Positions 16,577 to 26,353 of a stretch of DNA of 55,139 nucleotides are shown here, piece after piece. A program made the position numbers and the translations under genes. Each line of letters begins with the position of its first letter. Position 1 is the first letter of the stretch. This DNA is from Alphaproteobacteria bacterium (lineage in GTDB: Bacteria; Pseudomonadota; Alphaproteobacteria; Micropepsales; Micropepsaceae), in assembly GCA_025924715.1 (NCBI GenBank), contig JAICHV010000023.1:1-55139 (forward strand), read 5' to 3'. The notes beneath the pieces are model-generated. The model saw nothing but the letters and a program-made list of their open reading frames with translations, made no database searches and was not told the origin of the DNA.

Positions 16577-17407
16577 TTACCAGCGCCGGTAATAACCGCC
16601 CGGCGGATAGGCCTGCGGCGCTCCCCTGTCAAAAAGGTCGCCATAGGAATATCGGTCGTCGCGGGAATAACTGCGTCCACGCGAGCGGTAGGGGCGCGGC
16701 GGAACCGGAAGATCCTCGGCATCGTCGAAAGCGGTCTCACCCGCTTGGTCCCGCGCCCGGTCTTCGGCAACCTGACGATCGTAATTCTCGGCATAAGCCT
16801 GGGCGTCGTAATCCTGGGCGGGAGGCGGCGCGGCCCCATAGGGCGTCGCCGGCAGATCATGCGCGGGCACGCCGGCAATGGCGGCGGATTGCGCCTTGGC
16901 TATCCGCACCGGCGGCGCGGCATCCGGCCCGGGCTCGGCCATCGCCATGGTCGGCCGGACATCGCATTGGGCCCGCTGCGGCAAAGCGATCATCAGCCGC
17001 TGATCGGCGACAAAGCTGGCCAGCGATTGGTGGCTGTGCAGCGCCATGTCGAAAGCGGCATTGGCATTGCGGCAATAGGCGGCCCCATTGGCGATGGTGC
17101 TGAGCGACGACAAATTGGCCAGCTTGGTCTTGAAGGTGTCGTATTCGGCGACATTGCCCTGGCGGATGAAAAACGCTTTCAGCGCCGCATCGGATTTTTG
17201 CAGTTCCGGGCGATAGGCGATGACGAAGCGATTATAGTCGTCGGTGTCCTTGCAGGTCAGCGCCGCCACCATCAATTGCTGCTGCACGGCGGCGGTGCGG
17301 AACGCTGCCATATCGTCCTGGGTGGCGCAGACGGGCGCCGCCATCAACGAACCGGATGAGCCGATCAGGGCGGCGATCGCGGCCGCGGTCTTCATCAAAC
17401 GGGGCAT
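16577..17407 (-). CDS. Secreted protein of unknown function with Tyr/Arg-rich tail
   Basis: The 276-residue protein starts at ATG 17407 and carries a signal peptide (about 1-24, ending GSLMAA). An alpha-helical domain with four cysteines (CATQDD, LTCKDT, YCRNAN, QCDVR) covers about 25-145. A proline/alanine-rich then Tyr/Arg-rich low-complexity tail ends GGYYRRW. I do not recognise the helical domain. The gene starts 12 bp after the stop of the MORN-repeat gene on the same strand, so the two probably share a transcript. Confidence 0.7.
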   Translation of the reverse strand: MPRLMKTAAAIAALIGSSGSLMAAPVCATQDDMAAFRTAAVQQQLMVAALTCKDTDDYNRFVIAYRPELQKSDAALKAFFIRQGNVAEYDTFKTKLANLSSLSTIANGAAYCRNANAAFDMALHSHQSLASFVADQRLMIALPQRAQCDVRPTMAMAEPGPDAAPPVRIAKAQSAAIAGVPAHDLPATPYGAAPPPAQDYDAQAYAENYDRQVAEDRARDQAGETAFDDAEDLPVPPRPYRSRGRSYSRDDRYSYGDLFDRGAPQAYPPGGYYRRW

Positions 17408-17418
17408 TTCAAATCCTT

Positions 17419-19269
17419 TCAATGGGTGCTGGCAGTGACGGTGTCGGCGCGGTCACAATGACCGCTCGGCGGTTCGGCGTGATCCAGATGCGCCACGACC
17501 TCGCCGGCGCCGCCGTCACAGGCGACCCAGCGGTAATCGTGATCCACATTCTTTTCGGCAATGCTGTTGTCGAGCGAGAGCGCGCCAAAGCCGCTGGCGG
17601 CGACGCTGCCGCTGACGCTGTTGACGGCATCGCCGCTTCCGCAATCGGTCAGCCGCACCCCGCCATGCATCTGGCAATAAGAGAATTGCACGGCAAAACC
17701 GCAGGCGTTGCGGAAGCCCCAATTGGTGCCGTCGCTTTCCACTTTAAGGCAGGCCGAGGCGTCGCGCTGCCCAGGCGGGACATTGGCAACCAGCGGTCCC
17801 GGCAAAGCGGCCTGGCCGGGCAGCAGATCGGCTCCGGCCATGGGGTCGATGGTGTGCACCACCGATTCGCGCACCGCTACCGGCTGCAGCTCGCTGATCT
17901 TTCCCCGCTCGGGATGGAAAGCGGTATGCGCGGCCGGCGTCTTGACGCTGCGCTTGGCTGTGGAGGCCGGCGGAGCGGCGGGAGCGGGGGCGGATACAGC
18001 TGCAGCTTTGCCGGGGCAAGCCCCGGAGGGTTTGACGGGGGTGGCCGCAAGACCAAGCTTGCTGGCGTAAGCAGCAAGAGCCGCCTTCTTTTCGTCCTCG
18101 CTGAAGACATGGCCTTGCGGATACCAGGCGCGGCAGCTCGCCTCGCCGGTCGGCGAGGTCAGGGTCATCAACACCCCGCCGTCATCGCGGCTGCTCAGAT
18201 TCTCCGAACGGCCATCGGCATAGCGCACTTCCACGCCAGTATCGGTGAGGCGGAAAAAGCCGGTGACATTGGCACCCGCGGCAGGCCCGCCATCCTCGAC
18301 CACCGTGCCCAGCCGGTCGTTCATGAAAGTGAAGGTGGTTTTCTGCGGCGCGCCGCCGGCAGGCGTGATCTGCCGCTCAATGCCGCCTTCGATCGGGCTC
18401 AAAGCAATCTGCGAACCGTCGATGCCGCTGAGGGTCTTGCCCGCCATGCTGTCAAACCCGCCCGGTGCGCGCGCCGGTTTTGCGGCGCTTTTCTCCAGTG
18501 CGGCATGCTTTGCTGCCGCCGGCGCTGGCTTGCTCTCGGCTACGGCCTGCGTCTTGACGGGAGCGGTGGGGACATTGGCTTCTTTCGCAGGCGCAGGCGC
18601 GGGGGCGTCAACCACGGCCTGCGTCTTTGGCGTCTGTGCTTGGGGCGTCGGGGCCGGCACTTCGGCCGCGATCTCAGGTTTTGGCGCCGGCTCGGTATCG
18701 GGCGGCGCATCGATCTCGGCCCGGACCAGCTTGCCTTGCGCGAATATGCCTTTGGCCGTGGTGCCGTCGGCCCGCTGGAGCAGCCCCGGGCCATCGGGCA
18801 GATCGTCTTTCCATTCCCCGTCATAGCGCTCGCCGCTGGCCCGGATCAGGGTGCCATGGCCGTTCATTCTGCCATCGACCCAGTTGCCCTCGAAGCGATC
18901 CTGTTTGTCGTTGGTAAGAACCCCCGGGCCGTTGAACTGGCCATGCTCGTTATTGCCGTCATAGACCCAGCCATTGCCCCAGCGCACCACGACATGTCCG
19001 TCCTGCGCCACGCCTTTGGAAAAAGTTCCCTCGAAGCTTTCGAAGGACTTTCCATGGTTGGAGAAGGCCGCGGTGCCTTCACCGCTGGCCAAGCCATCGA
19101 CGCAGGCTCCGCTCCAATAGACGACGTCGCCCTCATTGGCGTTGGCGTCGAAGACGGCACATCTGCTGTCCGGATCGGTCAGCCAGTGCGAATCGGTCTG
19201 GGCCATCGCCGCCGGCGCGGCGCAGGCCAGTAATGACGCCGCCAACGCGGCGCGCCGAACTTTACGCAT
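17419..19269 (-). CDS. Secreted MORN-repeat protein
   Basis: The 616-residue protein has a signal peptide (about 1-24). About five MORN-type repeats follow at roughly 45-190, for example YDGNNEHGQFNGPGVL, FEGNWVDGRMNGHGTL and YDGEWKDDLPDGPGLL. A Pro/Ala-rich linker covers about 210-290, then a globular region about 295-425, a second low-complexity linker and a C-terminal domain (about 490-616) with several cysteines. MORN repeats bind lipids or scaffold proteins in eukaryotes; in bacteria their role is mostly unknown. ATG 19269 is preferred over 19329 because the signal peptide starts there. It is first in a two-gene unit. Confidence 0.82.
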   Translation of the reverse strand: MRKVRRAALAASLLACAAPAAMAQTDSHWLTDPDSRCAVFDANANEGDVVYWSGACVDGLASGEGTAAFSNHGKSFESFEGTFSKGVAQDGHVVVRWGNGWVYDGNNEHGQFNGPGVLTNDKQDRFEGNWVDGRMNGHGTLIRASGERYDGEWKDDLPDGPGLLQRADGTTAKGIFAQGKLVRAEIDAPPDTEPAPKPEIAAEVPAPTPQAQTPKTQAVVDAPAPAPAKEANVPTAPVKTQAVAESKPAPAAAKHAALEKSAAKPARAPGGFDSMAGKTLSGIDGSQIALSPIEGGIERQITPAGGAPQKTTFTFMNDRLGTVVEDGGPAAGANVTGFFRLTDTGVEVRYADGRSENLSSRDDGGVLMTLTSPTGEASCRAWYPQGHVFSEDEKKAALAAYASKLGLAATPVKPSGACPGKAAAVSAPAPAAPPASTAKRSVKTPAAHTAFHPERGKISELQPVAVRESVVHTIDPMAGADLLPGQAALPGPLVANVPPGQRDASACLKVESDGTNWGFRNACGFAVQFSYCQMHGGVRLTDCGSGDAVNSVSGSVAASGFGALSLDNSIAEKNVDHDYRWVACDGGAGEVVAHLDHAEPPSGHCDRADTVTASTH

Positions 19270-19696
19270 GAGGCTCTCAAATGTTTGGAAGGCCAGCCCC
19301 GATGCTGGACCTGTGGATAGAAGCATCAACGCGAAATCGCGCGCGCGTCAATCGAAATAAGGCGCTGAGAAAAAATATTATTGAACGAAAACGCGTGAAT
19401 GAAAGCGAAAGCATTTCATTCAGGTTTCGACGAAGGAACTTGCGCGCGAAGCGCCGCGAAAACTCTGGAAAAAATTTTGCGTAACGCTGTGCGCGCATGA
19501 TGATCGTGCGGATGAGTACAGGTTTTCAGTTCCGCCGTTCATCTTCGCTGCCATATTCTGTTCATATACGGTTCAGCTTCGTCATGGCGCCTGTGGCAAA
19601 TCATTTGTGTACGGATGGTTCGCCGGGTGCCGGAGCGGCCCGATACGGCGATTTGAGACGATTTGACGGGGGCTTTTCCCTGGCTATGGTCGCGCC
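19270..19696. other. Long intergenic region between divergent genes, with iterated GTTCA motif
   Basis: This is 427 bases without a convincing gene. The part next to the MORN gene (19330-19480) is unusually A+T-rich and should hold its promoter. At 19524-19581 there are four copies of an 11-bp GTTCA(K)NTWCG-like motif, the last two in direct tandem. The remaining 115 bases before the FAD dehydrogenase start show no recognised signal. The open frame starting at 19497 has no family-like sequence. Confidence 0.55.
19524..19581 (+). promoter_or_regulatory. Iterated 11-bp GTTCA-type direct repeats
   Basis: TTTCAGTTCCG (19524), GTTCATCTTCG (19537), GTTCATATACG (19560) and GTTCAGCTTCG (19571). The last two lie head to tail at exactly 11 bp, one helical turn, the layout bound by OmpR/PhoB-type response regulators. 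It is upstream of the FAD dehydrogenase gene. No response regulator is encoded nearby. Confidence 0.4.
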
Positions 19697-21313
19697 ATGC
19701 TGCGTATCACCGACATTCGATTACCCCCCGGCCATCGGCCGGAGGCGCTGAAAAACGCGATCCTGGCGAAATTGCGAATCGCCCCGGGCGCGCTCCAGGA
19801 CTGGCGCGTCGTCAAGCGCGGCCTGGACGCCCGCAAGAAGCACGCGATCGTCCATGTCTATACCGTCGATGCGGCGGTGGCCGACGAAGCCGGCGTGCTG
19901 GCGCAAAACCACGCCCATGTGCGCCCCGCGCCCGATATGGACTACAAATTGGTGGCCGCCGCGCCGACGCAATTCCAGCGCCCGCTGGTGATCGGCGCCG
20001 GTCCTTGCGGTTTGTTCGCCGCACTGGTGCTGACCCAGATGGGTTTTCGCCCCATCATCCTGGAGCGCGGCAAAGAGGTGCGCGCCCGCACCAAGGATAC
20101 CTGGGCGCTGTGGCGGCGCTCTGTGCTGACCCCGGAATCCAATGTTCAATTTGGCGAAGGCGGCGCCGGCACATTTTCCGACGGCAAGCTCTACAGTCAG
20201 ATCAAGGACCCGCGCCATCTGGGCCGCAAGGTGCTGACCGAATTCGTCAAGGCGGGCGCGCCGGCCGACATCCTCACCGAGGCGCATCCCCATATCGGCA
20301 CCTTCCGCCTGGTCACCATGGTGGAATCCTTGCGCGCTACTGTCGAGAGCTTGGGCGGGGAATACCGTTTCCAAAGCAAAGTCGCCGATCTTCTGATCGA
20401 GGACGGCCGCATGAAAGGCGTGCGGCTGGAAAGCGGCGAAGAGATTTTATCCGATCATGTCGTGCTGGCGGTGGGCCATAGCGCCCGCGACGTTTTCGAC
20501 ATGCTCCATCGCCGCGGCGTGGCGATCGAGGCCAAGCCGTTCTCGATCGGATTTCGCATCGAACATCCCCAAAGCCTGATCGACAAAGCCCGCTTCGGCG
20601 CCGGCAAGAAGCAGCTTGGCGCGGCGGAATACCGCCTGGTCCATCACGCCAGCAATGGCCGCGATGTCTATTCCTTTTGCATGTGCCCCGGCGGCACGGT
20701 GGTGGCGGCGGCTTCGGAAGAAGGGCGCGTCGTCACCAATGGCATGAGCCAATATTCGCGCAACGAGCGCAACGCCAATGCCGGAATCGTGGTCGGCATC
20801 ACGCCCCAGGATTATCCGGGCGGACCCCTGGCCGGCATCGCGCTGCAGCGCCATTGGGAAGAGCGCGCCTTTGTGGCCGGCGGCGAAAATTACCGGGCCC
20901 CGGCGCAGCGTGTGGGCGATTTCCTGGCCGGGCGCCCGTCCACCGCTTTGGGCAGCGTGATCCCGTCTTACAAACCGGGCGTCACGCCCACCGATCTGTC
21001 CAGCTGCCTGCCCGATTATGCCATTGCCGCGATCCGCGAGGCGCTCACCGCCTTCGGCAAGCAGCTCAAGGGGTTCGATATGGACGATGCGGTGCTGACG
21101 GGGGTGGAGACCCGCACCTCCTCACCCGTCCGCGTGCCGCGCGGCGAAGACTTCCAAAGCATCAATATCCAAGGCCTTTATCCCGCCGGCGAAGGCGCCG
21201 GTTACGCCGGCGGCATCCTGTCGGCGGGGGTCGACGGCATCAAGGTCGCCGAAGCACTGGCCAAGGACATTGTCGGCAGGACCGCTTCCCATCCCGAGCG
21301 CGCGAGCGCCTAG
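19697..21313 (+). CDS. FAD-dependent dehydrogenase, COG2509-like
   Basis: In the 538-residue protein, residues 1-90 form a small N-terminal domain (LRITDIRLPPGHRPEAL, DWRVVKRGLDARKK). A Rossmann FAD site follows at 98-110 (VIGAGPCGLFAAL), then NVQFGEGGAGTFSDGKL at about 155. The C-terminal GLYPAGEGAGYAGGILSAGVDGIKVAEAL is the second FAD contact. The family is widespread, and its redox substrate has not been established. It is convergent with cysA at 5 bp spacing, so it is not part of the sulfate cluster. Confidence 0.88.
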   Translation: MLRITDIRLPPGHRPEALKNAILAKLRIAPGALQDWRVVKRGLDARKKHAIVHVYTVDAAVADEAGVLAQNHAHVRPAPDMDYKLVAAAPTQFQRPLVIGAGPCGLFAALVLTQMGFRPIILERGKEVRARTKDTWALWRRSVLTPESNVQFGEGGAGTFSDGKLYSQIKDPRHLGRKVLTEFVKAGAPADILTEAHPHIGTFRLVTMVESLRATVESLGGEYRFQSKVADLLIEDGRMKGVRLESGEEILSDHVVLAVGHSARDVFDMLHRRGVAIEAKPFSIGFRIEHPQSLIDKARFGAGKKQLGAAEYRLVHHASNGRDVYSFCMCPGGTVVAAASEEGRVVTNGMSQYSRNERNANAGIVVGITPQDYPGGPLAGIALQRHWEERAFVAGGENYRAPAQRVGDFLAGRPSTALGSVIPSYKPGVTPTDLSSCLPDYAIAAIREALTAFGKQLKGFDMDDAVLTGVETRTSSPVRVPRGEDFQSINIQGLYPAGEGAGYAGGILSAGVDGIKVAEALAKDIVGRTASHPERASA

Positions 21314-21317
21314 AATT

Positions 21318-22037
21318 CTACGTGCTGAGGAATTCCGCGACAAAGGCGCTGCGCGGGTCGCGGCGCACATCGGCCGGCGTGCCGAGCTGTTCGATCCGCC
21401 CCGCATTCATCACCGCCACCAGATCGGCCATGGCAAAGGCTTCGTCCTGATCATGGGTGACGAAGATCGAGGTGACGCCCGCCTTGTCATGGATATGGCG
21501 CAGCCAGACCCGCAGCTCCTTGCGCACCTTGGCGTCCAGTGCGCCGAAAGGCTCGTCCAGCAGCAGCATGCGCGGTTCGATCGCCAAGGCGCGGGCCAAG
21601 GCGACGCGCTGGCGCTGGCCGCCGGACAATTGACTGGGATAGCGCCCGCCCAGACCACCCAGCTGCACCAAGTCCAGCAATTCCTCGACCCGGTGGCGAA
21701 TCTCGCCGCGCGCGGGGCGCTGGCCGCGGGGGCGCACGTCCAGGCCGAAGCCGATATTCTTGGCCACGGTCATGTGGCGGAACAGGGCATAATTCTGAAA
21801 CACAAAGCCCGCCTTGCGTTCGCGCGCCGGCATGTCCAGCCAGTTGAGATCGGCAAAGCGCACGCCTCCGCTATCGGCCTGTTCCAGACCGCCCAGAATG
21901 CGCAGCAACGTGGTCTTACCCGACCCCGACGGGCCCAGCAGCGCGACAAAGGCGCCTTGTGGCGCGGTCAGGCTGGCGCCGTTCAAAGCGGGAAACCGGG
22001 CGAACTTCTTGACCACGGTATCGATGATCAGTGACAT
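21318..22037 (-). CDS. cysA: Sulfate/thiosulfate ABC transporter ATP-binding protein CysA (short form)
   Basis: The 239-residue ATPase has Walker A GPSGSGKT (35-42), signature [15 protein letters not shown] (about 137-151), Walker B MLLLDEP and H-loop VTHDQDEA. It stops after [19 protein letters not shown], so it lacks the roughly 100-residue TOBE/regulatory C-terminal domain of enterobacterial CysA (about 365 residues). It powers sulfate import by CysT-CysW. It is last in the cluster, 9 bp after cysW. Confidence 0.9.
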   Translation of the reverse strand: MSLIIDTVVKKFARFPALNGASLTAPQGAFVALLGPSGSGKTTLLRILGGLEQADSGGVRFADLNWLDMPARERKAGFVFQNYALFRHMTVAKNIGFGLDVRPRGQRPARGEIRHRVEELLDLVQLGGLGGRYPSQLSGGQRQRVALARALAIEPRMLLLDEPFGALDAKVRKELRVWLRHIHDKAGVTSIFVTHDQDEAFAMADLVAVMNAGRIEQLGTPADVRRDPRSAFVAEFLST

Positions 22038-22046
22038 CCAGATCTC

Positions 22047-22898
22047 CTAATGCCGGCGCATGGCGGCGAGCTCATCGGCATAACGCCATTCCAGCAGCGA
22101 TTTGAGCGCCAGGGTGACCAGAGCCAAAAGCCCCAACAGCGCGGCCACGGCGAAAGCGCCGACATAGTCGTAATTGTTGTAAAGCAGCTCGACATGCAGC
22201 GGCAGCGTATTGGTCTGGCCGCGAATATGGCCCGAGACAACCGCCACGGCGCCGAATTCGCCCAGCGCGCGGGCATTGCACAAGAGCACCGCATAGAGCA
22301 GGCCCCATTTGATATTGGGCAGTGTCACCCGCAAAAAGGTGGCAAAACCGGAGGCGCCCAGCGAGATCGCCGCCTCTTCTTCGTCGCGGCCCTGATCGAC
22401 CATCAAGGGGACTAACTCGCGTGCGACAAAAGGAAAAGTCACGAAAATGGTGACCAGCACGATCCCCGGCAAGGCGAACAGAATATGGATGTCATGATCG
22501 GCCAAAGCGGGGCCGAACCAGCCCTGCATCCCGAATACCAGCACATAGATCAGGCCCGCCACCACCGGCGAAACCGAAAACGGCAGGTCGATCAGGGTGA
22601 CCAGAAACGACTTGCCGGCAAAATCGAATTTGGCGATGGCCCAGGCGGCGGCGATGCCGAACACTGTGTTGAGCGGCACCGCGATGGCGGCGGCCAGCAG
22701 CGACAGCTTCAGCGCAGCCAAACTATCGGGCTCGACGATCGCGGCCCAGGCGGCGCCAAGCCCATGGGCCAAAGCTTCCTGGAACACCACCGCCAGGGGC
22801 AGCACCAGAAAAAGCCCGACAAATCCGATGGCGATGGTGCCCAGCACCAGACGCAGAAGCAGCGGATCTTCGGTGGCGCGTCTGAAATTGCGGCTCAT
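22047..22898 (-). CDS. cysW: Sulfate ABC transporter permease CysW
   Basis: This is a 283-residue inner-membrane permease with six segments. The EAA loop to the ATPase is [21 protein letters not shown], and the family-typical [22 protein letters not shown] lies near the C-terminus. ATG 22898 overlaps the cysT stop by 4 bp (ATGA), which fixes the start; an upstream in-frame ATG at 22916 is less likely. It pairs with CysT to form the sulfate channel. Confidence 0.92.
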   Translation of the reverse strand: MSRNFRRATEDPLLLRLVLGTIAIGFVGLFLVLPLAVVFQEALAHGLGAAWAAIVEPDSLAALKLSLLAAAIAVPLNTVFGIAAAWAIAKFDFAGKSFLVTLIDLPFSVSPVVAGLIYVLVFGMQGWFGPALADHDIHILFALPGIVLVTIFVTFPFVARELVPLMVDQGRDEEEAAISLGASGFATFLRVTLPNIKWGLLYAVLLCNARALGEFGAVAVVSGHIRGQTNTLPLHVELLYNNYDYVGAFAVAALLGLLALVTLALKSLLEWRYADELAAMRRH

Positions 22899-23743
22899 CG
22901 GCGCAGCGCCGCCCATTGCTGCAAGCCGTTCAAGGCCAGCAGGACCAAGAAGGAGGCCGCCAGCATCACCACCCCAATGGCGGCGGCGCCGGCATAATCG
23001 AACTGTTCCAGCTTGGTGACGATCAGAAGCGGCGCGATCTCGCTGACCATCGGCAGATTGCCGGCGATGAAAATGATCGAGCCATATTCTCCGACGCCCC
23101 GGGCGAAACCCAGCGCGGCGCCGGTCAATATCGCCGGCGCCAGGGCCGGCAGCACCACACGGGCAATGGTCTGGGTCCTGGTCGCGCCCAACGTAGCTGC
23201 GGCTTCCTCCAGATCGCCGCCAAGATCTTCCAGCACCGGCTGCAGGCTACGCACCGTGAAAGGCAGGCCGATGAAGGTCATCGCCACCAGCACGCCCCAA
23301 GGCGTATAGGCGACGCGCATGCCATGCTGGATCAGGATGGCGCCGATCCAGCCCTTGGGCGCATAAAGCGTGGAAAGCGCGATGCCTGCCACCGCGGTCG
23401 GCAAGGCGAAAGGCAAATCGATCAGGGCATCGAACAGCCGCCGGCCGGGAAAACGATAGCGCACCAGCACCCAGGCGACGATAACGCCAAAGACGGTATC
23501 GATGGCCGCGGCGAAAGCCGCCATGCCGAAGGACAGCCGCAGCGCCGCCAGCACCCGCGGCGTGGAAATCGCCGCCCAGAAACCGTCAAATCCCAGCGAC
23601 CAGGGCCTGATAATCAGCGCCAACAGCGGCACCAGCACGATGCCGGTCAGGTAGAAAATCGTGAAGCCCAGGGAAAGCCCGAAGCCGGGCAGCACATGCC
23701 GCCCCCTTCGCAAACCCGGCAAAGGGCGAGCGGCGCTGCTCAT
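22895..23743 (-). CDS. cysT: Sulfate ABC transporter permease CysT (CysU)
   Basis: This 282-residue permease has six membrane segments, the EAA loop [21 protein letters not shown] and [20 protein letters not shown], which is characteristic of CysT. ATG 23743 lies 7 bp after the sbp stop; longer upstream readings run through sbp and are rejected. It is coupled to cysW by a 4-bp overlap. Confidence 0.92.
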   Translation of the reverse strand: MSSAARPLPGLRRGRHVLPGFGLSLGFTIFYLTGIVLVPLLALIIRPWSLGFDGFWAAISTPRVLAALRLSFGMAAFAAAIDTVFGVIVAWVLVRYRFPGRRLFDALIDLPFALPTAVAGIALSTLYAPKGWIGAILIQHGMRVAYTPWGVLVAMTFIGLPFTVRSLQPVLEDLGGDLEEAAATLGATRTQTIARVVLPALAPAILTGAALGFARGVGEYGSIIFIAGNLPMVSEIAPLLIVTKLEQFDYAGAAAIGVVMLAASFLVLLALNGLQQWAALRR

Positions 23744-23750
23744 GGCTGCC

Positions 23751-24743
23751 CTATTGACCCGGTTTATAGATCTGATCGAACACGCCGCCATCGGCGAAAT
23801 GGGTGGCCTGCGCCTTGCCCCAGCCGCCGAAATCACCATCGATGGTGGCCAGCGCGATGTCCGGAAATTGGTTTTTGTATTTGGCGAGAACTGCGGCATT
23901 GCGCGGACGGTAGAAATCCTTCGCCTCGATCTCCTGCGCCCGGGGCGTATAGAGGAAATTCAGAAAAGCTTCCGCCACTTTGCGGGCGCCATGGCGATCG
24001 GCATTCTTATCGACCAGCGCGACGGGCGGCTCGGCCTGGATGGAACGGCTGGGATAGACGATGTCGTATTGGCCGGGGCTTTCCTTGATCGCCAGCTTGG
24101 CCTCGTTCTCCCAGGAGAGCAGCACATCGCCAATGCCGCGTTTGGTGAAGGTGACGGTCGAGCCGCGTGCGCCGGTGTCCAGCACGGGGACATGCTTATA
24201 AAGCGCGCCCACGAAATCCTTGGCCTTGCCGGCATTGCCGCCCGGCGCTTTTTCGGCATAGGCCCAGGCCGCCAGATACGACCAGCGTGCGCCGCCCGAG
24301 GTTTTGGGATTGGGCGTGATCACCTGAATGCCGGGCTTCACCAGATCGGGCCAATCCTTGATCTTCCAAGGATTGCCCTTGCGCACCAGGAACACGATGG
24401 TCGAAGTGTAGGGGGTCGAGCTTTGCGGCAAGCGCTTTTGCCAGTCGGCCGGCAGCAGCTTGGCCTTTTTGGCCACCGCGTCGATATCCCCCGCCAAAGC
24501 GAGGGTGAGAATATCGGCTTGCAGCCCGTCGATCACCGCGCGCGCCTGCGCACCCGAGCCGCCATTGGAGGTTTGCAAGGTGACCTTGTCGGCCTTCCAT
24601 TGCGCGGCGAAAGCCTCGCCCAGATCCTTGTACAATTCGCGCGTGGGATCATAGCTGACATTGAGCAGGCTGATGTCGGCGGCCCGGGCCGAGGCGCTCG
24701 CCAGCAAGGAGGCAGCAACGATCAGCGAGAAAATCGGTTTCAT
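23751..24743 (-). CDS. sbp: Periplasmic sulfate-binding protein
   Basis: The 330-residue protein has a signal peptide (1-22, ending ASARAA). The sulfate-binding family motifs are [20 protein letters not shown] near the mature N-terminus, [19 protein letters not shown], the [19 protein letters not shown] segment and [19 protein letters not shown]. It captures sulfate and delivers it to CysTW. It lies 17 bp after the porin gene and 7 bp before cysT. Confidence 0.94.
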   Translation of the reverse strand: MKPIFSLIVAASLLASASARAADISLLNVSYDPTRELYKDLGEAFAAQWKADKVTLQTSNGGSGAQARAVIDGLQADILTLALAGDIDAVAKKAKLLPADWQKRLPQSSTPYTSTIVFLVRKGNPWKIKDWPDLVKPGIQVITPNPKTSGGARWSYLAAWAYAEKAPGGNAGKAKDFVGALYKHVPVLDTGARGSTVTFTKRGIGDVLLSWENEAKLAIKESPGQYDIVYPSRSIQAEPPVALVDKNADRHGARKVAEAFLNFLYTPRAQEIEAKDFYRPRNAAVLAKYKNQFPDIALATIDGDFGGWGKAQATHFADGGVFDQIYKPGQ

Positions 24744-24760
24744 GTCAGGGGTCTTTCAGA

Positions 24761-26236
24761 TCAGAGCGAAATCTGCGCGCGCAGCGCCAGCGCATCGGCG
24801 CTGATATCGGTGGCCGGCGCATTGGGATGACTGACCCGGATGTTGTCGTAATTCAGGGCAAAACGAATGCCGCTGGTCACGTACCAGTTGAGACCGATGG
24901 TCCAGACATCTTGTTTGCCGCCTGCAACGCCCGCCGCCGATAACGGATCGTCGTTCAGGTCGATGTCGCTGTAGCGCGCGGCCAATTCCCAGGCTCCCAA
25001 GCCGCCCGAACCCAAGGCCTTGGCCGGTTTCAAGCCCCGAAAGGAGGCTGTGACCGGGTCATAGGGACGGGCTTCGCCCGTCAGGCTCCAAGCCGCCAGC
25101 GCATACCAGCCGCTGAAATTGGGATCCGTAAGCGCACCGGCGCGGCGGTGAATCTGATAGCCGAAATAGCCGGCCTGAGCGTAAAGGGTTTTCCAATTGG
25201 CAGCGGTCTCCAATCCCCATTGGGTGATGCCGCGGGTATCGATAGTGCCGGTGCTGACGGTTTTTGTGGCATCCAAGGCCAATTCCGGGCCTGCGCTGAG
25301 GACCGCCAGATTGTTGAGCGGATTGCCCACGGCATTGGGAACATTGTCCGCCGGTTTCAGGACTTGAGTCGCATCGGCATCCACAAGCCAGTGCGCGTCG
25401 CTGTCGCCATAAGCCAGCCAGGACAACCGCCCAACCAGCGCCTGTTGTTCGTCGAAAGTTGCGGCATCACTCGCCTTGCCGCCGGTATAGCTGAGTGCCG
25501 CCAGATAGGTGTCACCCTGGGCGAACAGGGTGATCGAGTCGCGGCTGGGCGCGCCGGCAATGTTGCGGGCGGCATCGCTGGCGGCTGCCCTTTCCAGAAA
25601 GAGAAGATCGCCCGAGCCGGTGCTGTCGTCGAGGCCTGCCGGCGGCGCATAGGCGCCGATTCGAAAGCCGAAGGGTTTCAGCCCATCATATTCGAGATAG
25701 GCGGTGTAGACGTAACCCGGCTTCTCGCTGCCGTTGCCGCCGAAATCATAAATGAACGAGTAAGACCAGTCGCCCCAGGCCACGCCTTGAAAGCCAAGCT
25801 GGGCGCGGCGGAAATTGGAGCCGCTGTTGAGATCGACCGAGGCGGGGTTTCGGCCTTGCGAAAAATAGCCGGTGTCATATTGAACCAGGGCGCGCAACGC
25901 CACGCTGAAGCGGCCATCTGGCGACGTCACCTGCAGGCGCGCATTATCGACACTGATCTTCGGAAGCGCCGCGATCCGCTTGTTCAAATCGGCATATTGA
26001 TCGGAGGTGCTGCGCTTGAGATCGCCGAGCGCTCGGGCGGGATCGCTATTCGCCTCGTTCTGTTTGAGCTGCTGCGTCTGAGCATTCAGATCCTGAATCT
26101 GTTTTTGCAGGGCATCGAGCTGGGCCTGGGTCACGGGGGCCGGGCCTCCCGGCAGGGCGCCTTGCGCCAAAGCAGCGCCGGTCAGGACCATGCTGGCCGT
26201 GCCCGCCAGGAGCCAAACGCCTGTCTTGGATGCCAT
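24761..26236 (-). CDS. Outer-membrane porin, OprP/OprO-like (phosphate-selective porin family)
   Basis: The 491-residue protein has a signal peptide (about 1-25, GAALAQG). A short coiled coil follows at about 36-62 (LDALQKQIQDLNAQTQQLKQ), as in OprP-type trimeric porins. About sixteen amphipathic beta-strands come next, and the C-terminus is ALALRAQISL. In OprP the pore is anion-selective; its place as first gene of the sulfate operon suggests it passes sulfate or organosulfonates rather than phosphate. Assignment to family is good; ion specificity is inferred from context. Confidence 0.83.
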   Translation of the reverse strand: MASKTGVWLLAGTASMVLTGAALAQGALPGGPAPVTQAQLDALQKQIQDLNAQTQQLKQNEANSDPARALGDLKRSTSDQYADLNKRIAALPKISVDNARLQVTSPDGRFSVALRALVQYDTGYFSQGRNPASVDLNSGSNFRRAQLGFQGVAWGDWSYSFIYDFGGNGSEKPGYVYTAYLEYDGLKPFGFRIGAYAPPAGLDDSTGSGDLLFLERAAASDAARNIAGAPSRDSITLFAQGDTYLAALSYTGGKASDAATFDEQQALVGRLSWLAYGDSDAHWLVDADATQVLKPADNVPNAVGNPLNNLAVLSAGPELALDATKTVSTGTIDTRGITQWGLETAANWKTLYAQAGYFGYQIHRRAGALTDPNFSGWYALAAWSLTGEARPYDPVTASFRGLKPAKALGSGGLGAWELAARYSDIDLNDDPLSAAGVAGGKQDVWTIGLNWYVTSGIRFALNYDNIRVSHPNAPATDISADALALRAQISL

Positions 26237-26353
26237 GTCTCAAATCCCCGTCACGCCGATGGAGCTATTCAAACCGTTTAATCTCTAGCAAGTCAATATA
26301 CATTTAGAGGTAAGGGCGGATGAGCCCATTTCCCCGGCCAAAGTCTTGGAATT
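26237..26353 (-). promoter_or_regulatory. Sulfate operon promoter region with CTCTA dyad
   Basis: On the minus strand TTGACT (26296-26291) is followed after 18 bases by TTGAAT (26272-26267), a possible sigma-70 promoter with a weak -10. The inverted repeat CTCTA (26283-26287)/TAGAG (26305-26309), 27 bp end to end, covers the -35. The Rrf2 regulator encoded immediately upstream is the obvious candidate to bind it. Confidence 0.42.

Noticed and set aside
17356..19233. A 625-codon plus-strand open frame opposite the MORN gene
   Set aside because: Antisense shadow produced by high G+C; no recognisable domain, and the minus strand shows signal peptide and MORN repeats.
19497..19751. An 84-codon frame upstream of the FAD dehydrogenase
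   Set aside because: It overlaps the dehydrogenase start in another frame and covers the iterated GTTCA motif; no family-like sequence.
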